Of a stretch of DNA of 64,000 nucleotides, positions 60,532-64,000 are shown one piece after another (the first letter of the stretch is position 1; the number at the start of each line of letters is the position of its first letter). Origin of the DNA: Caldilinea sp. CFX5 (lineage in GTDB: Bacteria > Chloroflexota > Anaerolineae > Caldilineales > Caldilineaceae); NCBI GenBank assembly GCA_021405325.1, contig QWII01000024.1, forward strand, positions 1 through 64,000, read 5' to 3'. The position numbers were made by a program, and so were the translations under genes. Under the pieces are notes generated by a model. The model saw nothing but the letters and a program-made list of their open reading frames with translations, was not told the origin of the DNA and did no database searches.

Positions 60532-61901
60532 TGGATCTTTTTCAACACAAACTTCGTGATCGGGCCGGCAACCGGGGTCACGATTGGCATAAGCAGGGCA
60601 CTCAGCGCGGCAGGCGGTACGCTGGTCATTTGCCCCTGCAAAGCCTCCACGATTTCGGCGATCTGTTCGTCGCCGGCCTCCGTAGCAATTGCCTTTTTCA
60701 GCCGTTCCAGGGTTTGGCGCGTCACCGGCTGTTGGGGCGCCGGCACCAGTTCAACCATCACCAGCAAGGGAGCAAAGAGCGCATCCAGGTTATTCTGTGG
60801 GCGGGAAATTGTCTCACGTGAGACAATCTTATCACGTCCGACAAAATCGCCGCCCCCGGTGTTCACATTACCCCCGACAAAAGCTGCTCCCCCAGTATCG
60901 AGGCGTTTGATACGCGTAACTGTATTGTTATCCCCAACGACATTATTGTTGCCGGTGATAATCGTATTGTTCTCCAAGTTGCCGCCGGCGGTCACATTGC
61001 CGTCGCCGGTTACGTGTATCGTAACAAGCTTTTGAATCTGTTCTTGCGCTTTTTCCGCCACTGCGTTCCAGCCGCCCCCCGGCAACCCCTTGCCGCCGCG
61101 TAACACCGCCACGGGGAAATCTTCGGTGGCAAAATCAAAGAAGGGTTTCTGTTTCACCCCCTGTTCCGTGAGCGAGGTAGCCGGCACGGTATTGTCCAGA
61201 TAGTTCATCAAATTGGAAACCTTGACCTGCTGATCGCCCGGCTGGTTGCCCGCCCCTTGCAGCGCTTCCGCCAGGTGATAGGTGTAGATGCTCATTTTGC
61301 CGTCTGTGCGGATGTAGGATTTTTGGGAACCACGGGATGAGGAAAAGACAACGCGCCCTTCCCCTTCACTCAGGCTCTTGATCAATTGGTCCGGCATGGC
61401 AACACTTGTGAGGGCAGCTACAGCGCTGTTGTCGTCAACCTCTTTGGCCGTCGCCATGCCTTCGGCGTGACAACAATCAAGGAAAAGCAAGAGCCGCTTT
61501 GCCTCAATTTGTCGAATGGCCTTATGAAATTCGTCAGCCGGAAACAGTAGCTGACCCCCTGGCGCCGGATCATAATCATGCGGAATCAGAAAATAGTTCA
61601 AAGTGGACAAATCAAGTTTGCCATGCCCTGAATAAAAGATCAACACGGTGGCGTCGGGATCAGCGGCGGCGCATTGGCGTAACCAGGCCAGGCCGTCCAA
61701 AATTGCTTGTTTGGTGGCGCCGTCGTCATGCAAGAGACGCACATGCTCCTTGGTAGCAGGGTAGGCGCATAAGGCCGGGTCGATCAAGAGATCATACAAT
61801 ACCTGCATATCACGCACAGTGGCCGGCAGCGACCATTTTGGATATTTACACTTGCCCACACCAATGAGCAGCGCATAGCCATGATCAAAAGTTGTTGTCA
61901 T
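60528..61901 (-). CDS. Metacaspase-like protease with Asn/Gly ladder
   Basis: A 457-aa cytoplasmic protein, ATG 61901, seven bases after the metallopeptidase stop. Residues 5-270 are a caspase fold with an intact dyad: His93 in YSGHG and Cys144 in LDCCHAEG. Residues about 292-362 are an Asn/Gly-rich ladder (VTGDGNVTAGGNLENN, ITGNNNVVGDNNTV, VGGNVNTGGGDFVGRD). The C-terminal 90 residues are helical. It is predicted to be active, unlike the caspase domain of the 1377-aa scaffold. Likely an effector protease released on activation; its target is unknown. Confidence 0.88.
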   Translation of the reverse strand: MTTTFDHGYALLIGVGKCKYPKWSLPATVRDMQVLYDLLIDPALCAYPATKEHVRLLHDDGATKQAILDGLAWLRQCAAADPDATVLIFYSGHGKLDLSTLNYFLIPHDYDPAPGGQLLFPADEFHKAIRQIEAKRLLLFLDCCHAEGMATAKEVDDNSAVAALTSVAMPDQLIKSLSEGEGRVVFSSSRGSQKSYIRTDGKMSIYTYHLAEALQGAGNQPGDQQVKVSNLMNYLDNTVPATSLTEQGVKQKPFFDFATEDFPVAVLRGGKGLPGGGWNAVAEKAQEQIQKLVTIHVTGDGNVTAGGNLENNTIITGNNNVVGDNNTVTRIKRLDTGGAAFVGGNVNTGGGDFVGRDKIVSRETISRPQNNLDALFAPLLVMVELVPAPQQPVTRQTLERLKKAIATEAGDEQIAEIVEALQGQMTSVPPAALSALLMPIVTPVAGPITKFVLKKIQ

Positions 61902-61908
61902 GAAACGA

Positions 61909-62616
61909 TTACCCTTTTGGAAATGGATACCACTGACCGATAAATTCCCTGTCCATTGTTGACAATTCGCGATTCCACCCCACCTCAAAACCGTCCAAGG
62001 TGTGCGTCTTTAAGATTGGATAGAGCATGATCGACTGGGGATCAAAGGCCGTAAATTGGGTGACATCGGCGTCGTAAAGCTTGAAGAGGTTAAAATCGAC
62101 ATCCCGCTTGCTCCAGCCCTGTTTGGCGTAGTGGGCATAGACCGCCGGCTTATTCCACTGGATCTTGGTGGCGGGGTTTTGATGTTCGTGAATGCAACCA
62201 AGGGCATGACCAAATTCATGGAGAACCACGCGGCGCACCTCCTCGTCCTCGGTTTCGGGTCGTAGCCAGCCAAAGTTCATCGTGGCCGCGTGTTTCGGCG
62301 CCCCCAACGCATCTTTACCGATATAGGACCATGAGTCACCATCGGTAAAAAAGGAGATACGAATTTCGGCATTGGCATGATCACCAAAATCAAAATGGAT
62401 ATTGGCGTACTCGCACCACTCCTGGGCAACCGCCGTTACCCTGGCCTGCACAGTCGCCTCGCCATCGAGAAAACGCACACGCAAGGTGCGGCCCGGCTCC
62501 CACCATTTATCCGCCTCCAGCGCCAGTTTGCCATGTCCGCTCGATTCGGGTCGCTCCGCGGGTGATTCTCCAGGCAACCAGCGATCAACACACAGTCTTA
62601 CCGTTTCGTCAGCCAT
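61909..62616 (-). CDS. Astacin/matrixin-like zinc metallopeptidase
   Basis: A 235-aa metzincin-type protein, ATG 62616 behind GGGAG. The zinc motif is complete: HEFGHALGCIH (His133, Glu134, His137, His143), with Met-turn SIMLYP (Met197, Tyr199). MNFGWLRP and RVRFLDG are shared with the dead copy in the scaffold. No signal peptide is present, so it acts in the cytoplasm, which is unusual for metzincins. It is the first gene of the conflict operon. Probably an effector or a processing protease; the inactive scaffold domain may bind its substrate or its regulator. Confidence 0.9.
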   Translation of the reverse strand: MADETVRLCVDRWLPGESPAERPESSGHGKLALEADKWWEPGRTLRVRFLDGEATVQARVTAVAQEWCEYANIHFDFGDHANAEIRISFFTDGDSWSYIGKDALGAPKHAATMNFGWLRPETEDEEVRRVVLHEFGHALGCIHEHQNPATKIQWNKPAVYAHYAKQGWSKRDVDFNLFKLYDADVTQFTAFDPQSIMLYPILKTHTLDGFEVGWNRELSTMDREFIGQWYPFPKG

Positions 62617-62674
62617 ATGCCCCACTCCCTTCCGGCCGGTGAATTATGGAAAGCACAATCGACAAGTAGTTTTC

Positions 62675-62756
62675 GTAACTACCAAGCCACCCCCACCTAA
62701 CCTCCCCCTGGTAAGGGGAGGGGTGCCCCCTGGGCGCGGAGGGGGTTAGTAGTTAC
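62675..62756. repeat. Palindromic element with GTAACTAC ends in the operon leader
   Basis: GTAACTAC at 62675-62682 pairs with 62749-62756, and C-rich (ACCCCCACCTAACC) and G-rich (GGGGAGGGGTG) stretches between can fold. It shares the first 14 bases (GTAACTACYAAGCC) with the 60441 element. It would be transcribed as part of the 200-nt leader of the conflict operon, between the promoter and the metallopeptidase gene. Confidence 0.7.
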
Positions 62757-62823
62757 TAGTTTTCTTGCTATAAACGTAGCGGCAATGAAATTTTACGCAG
62801 AAAGTCAGCAATATAGTGCCAAC

Positions 62824-62852
62824 ATTATAACGGGCTTTCACCCCAGCGTCAA
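62824..62852 (-). promoter_or_regulatory. Near-consensus sigma70 promoter of the conflict operon
   Basis: On the minus strand TTGACG (62847-62852) and TATAAT (62824-62829) are exactly 17 bp apart. Transcription would begin near 62817 and leave a leader of about 200 nt before the metallopeptidase ATG. No operator palindrome is evident over the boxes, so expression may be constitutive and the system controlled after translation. Confidence 0.8.
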
Positions 62853-62947
62853 TTGAGTAAATTTTGTTAAGGTAGAGAGAGCGGAATGAAGTGGTTGGAT
62901 GGAAAGAGGAGGATGCGTACCGTGCGCGCTAAAAGGAGCAACGGACG

Positions 62948-63064
62948 ATGACCGCCAACGCCAATCATGGCCAAGCAGTGACGTCGTTTTGGCCAATGTC
63001 AACAGAACCTAGTGCTGAACAGCGTCGGCGTCATCATCCGTTGTTGTTTTACATCTCTAAATAG
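62948..63064 (+). CDS. Possible small ORF (38 aa)
   Basis: AAAAGGAG lies nine bases before an ATG that opens a 38-codon frame. A 12-codon frame behind AGGAGG (start 62914) ends in an ATGA overlap with it, so the two might be coupled. The peptide has no recognised feature and runs into the 3' end of the opposite HNH gene. It may be chance. Confidence 0.22.
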   Translation: MTANANHGQAVTSFWPMSTEPSAEQRRRHHPLLFYISK

Positions 63065-63570
63065 AACTTCCACGCCATCGGCACTTCACCGGAAGCGACG
63101 AGATAGTCAACCCTGGGCGTCTTGGGTTCCCAGAGCATCGCCATACCGGCTTCGTGGGGGGTGCGGTCCCCTTTGCGCTGGTTGCATTTGGGACAGGCGC
63201 AGGCGGTGTTCCCCCAACTGTTGCGGCCACCCCGGCTCTTGGGCAGGACGTGGTCGAGGGTGAAGTCACGCTTAGTGATGATATTATCACCCTGCTGCTC
63301 GCCGGCCCCGATGCCGCAATAGATACAGCGGTAGCCATCGCGCTGGAAGACCCCGCGGCGGCTCCAGCGTACCCCCCTTTTCGGGGCGCGCACATAGCGG
63401 CGTAACCGCAAAACTGTGGGAATCGAAAGTTCTTGAGCGGCGGTAGAAATGTTGACCAATTCTTCGGTCACCGCGTCGACACGCTCCCGCAACAAGAGCG
63501 AGAGCGCACGGCGGGCTGGGATCACCGCCAATGGTTCGTAACTCGCATTGAGCAGCAAAATCGCGTTCAT
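63049..63570 (-). CDS. HNH endonuclease
   Basis: About 173 aa, start taken at ATG 63570 (MNAILLLNASYEPLAVI) behind GGTGAG, as is usual for this family; the frame extends to 63603. The HNH fold is complete: CIYCG and CPKCNQ as zinc knuckles, LDHVLPKSRGG with the catalytic His, and NTACACP. Such stand-alone proteins are common in Chloroflexota and Actinobacteria; their role (DNA nicking in defence or repair) is not established. It is oriented with, and upstream of, the conflict operon but 430 bp away. Confidence 0.9.
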   Translation of the reverse strand: MNAILLLNASYEPLAVIPARRALSLLLRERVDAVTEELVNISTAAQELSIPTVLRLRRYVRAPKRGVRWSRRGVFQRDGYRCIYCGIGAGEQQGDNIITKRDFTLDHVLPKSRGGRNSWGNTACACPKCNQRKGDRTPHEAGMAMLWEPKTPRVDYLVASGEVPMAWKFYLEM

Positions 63571-63814
63571 GATGCTCACCAACTGCATTCCATCGTTTGC
63601 CATTTATCCAACAAACAATAAGGCAAAAGTTTGTCACCCGCTGTTATTATACACCCAAATATTGGTAACACGTTAACAGCAGATAAAGTTTTGCGCAATT
63701 TGTCAACCACCACAGCCGGTGACCTTGGACAGCAATCGGTGAGAAGCAGAGCAACCAGTTGGATATGACACATCAAGGGAGACGCCCCATCCCCAACCGG
63801 CGCTCTGTTGTGCT
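63571..63814. other. Gene-free spacer
   Basis: AT-rich upstream region of the HNH gene. No coding frame with a ribosome site or family pattern was found; it should hold the HNH promoter. Confidence 0.5.
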
Positions 63815-63897
63815 GTAACTAACCTGCGCGTAGCCGGTCCATGACCGGCGCCCCCAACGCCGGTCATGGACCGGCTACGCGCAGGTGACACAGTTAC
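63815..63897. repeat. Palindromic element with 27-bp perfect arms, GTAACT ends
   Basis: 63824-63850 is the exact reverse complement of 63858-63884 (loop CCCCCAA); GTAACT at 63815-63820 pairs with 63892-63897. The right end supplies the TAA stop (63894-63896) of the next gene on the minus strand. The core AGCCGGTCCATGACCGG resembles AGCCAGTCC.TGACTGG of the 60441 element. Confidence 0.88.
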
Positions 63898-64000
63898 GTT
63901 GTAATAAAGTCAGCCATCAACTGTGGCGTTGCACTGTCAAAGCCAACGACATCCAACATCCCGGCGTCATTCGGGTCGGCGATGCTGAAGCCGTTCGCGG
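63894..64000 (-). CDS. C-terminal end of a gene running off the window
   Basis: A frame open to the window edge encodes 34 residues ending GMLDVVGFDSATPQLMADFITT before TAA at 63894-63896. The phrase FSIADPNDAGMLDVVGFDSA is well-formed coding sequence with typical codon use. The family cannot be told from this piece. Confidence 0.5.
   Translation of the reverse strand, partial: ANGFSIADPNDAGMLDVVGFDSATPQLMADFITT

Overview
The window reads as chromosomal DNA of a filamentous or environmental Chloroflexota bacterium, most likely Anaerolineae/Caldilineae. This is inference from style: moderately high GC, BTAD-type mega-regulators with TPRs, many secreted lipoprotein hydrolases, LVIVD/SH3b/PD40 surface proteins, a sugar importer next to a GH95 enzyme, a T-box on serS, and many dispersed palindromic repeats. 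No rRNA, tRNA, CRISPR or phage genes were recognised.

Layout. 0.2-6.7 kb (mostly minus): a MacB/LolCDE-type ABC exporter pair, a DUF333 lipoprotein, and an alcohol dehydrogenase plus Ldh2-type dehydrogenase pair. 6.9-7.6 kb (plus): a HicB-like antitoxin followed by a frameshifted PIN toxin; a second orphan copy of the antitoxin lies at 17.0 kb. 7.7-20.1 kb (minus): an island of exported proteins. Four of its lipoproteins share nearly the same leader attached to different catalytic modules (PAF-acetylhydrolase-like, serine beta-lactamase-like, SnoaL-like), followed by an LVIVD propeller, a TAP-like hydrolase and a glycosidase. 20.1-22.2 kb: repeat-rich spacer and two small genes. 22.3-30.6 kb: a 1541-aa BTAD/AAA/TPR regulator, then a hybrid histidine kinase and a receiver protein on the other strand. 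30.8-39.1 kb (plus): sugar ABC importer without its own ATPase, a GH95 fucosidase-like enzyme and a tungsten aldehyde oxidoreductase. 39.4-52.5 kb: a Cys/Met-metabolism PLP enzyme, decayed small genes (one hit by a 91-bp MITE), an HlyD-type adaptor, an SH3b-PD40 protein, a large alpha/alpha-toroid protein, a truncated Ppk1-like protein, T-box-controlled serS, a LiaF-like membrane protein and a CDP-alcohol phosphatidyltransferase.

52.7-62.9 kb (minus) is the most exciting part: a six-gene NTP-dependent conflict system. From a near-consensus promoter (TTGACG, 17 bp, TATAAT) it encodes, in order, a zinc metallopeptidase, a metacaspase, a VMAP-like protein, a MoxR AAA+ ATPase, a 1377-aa vWA scaffold and a protein with three EAD1 domains. 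The last three core genes are joined by ATGA overlaps or an 18-nt gap. The giant scaffold carries a caspase domain whose catalytic Cys is replaced by Asp and a C-terminal copy of the first gene's metallopeptidase whose zinc motif HEFGHALGCIH has become RQFGHALGLVS. The operon thus encodes an active protease pair and a tethered dead copy of each. I infer a ternary vWA-MoxR-VMAP surveillance system in which the dead domains act as docking or decoy sites that gate the live proteases.

The right edge holds an HNH endonuclease gene and the C-terminal end of a gene that continues outside the window.
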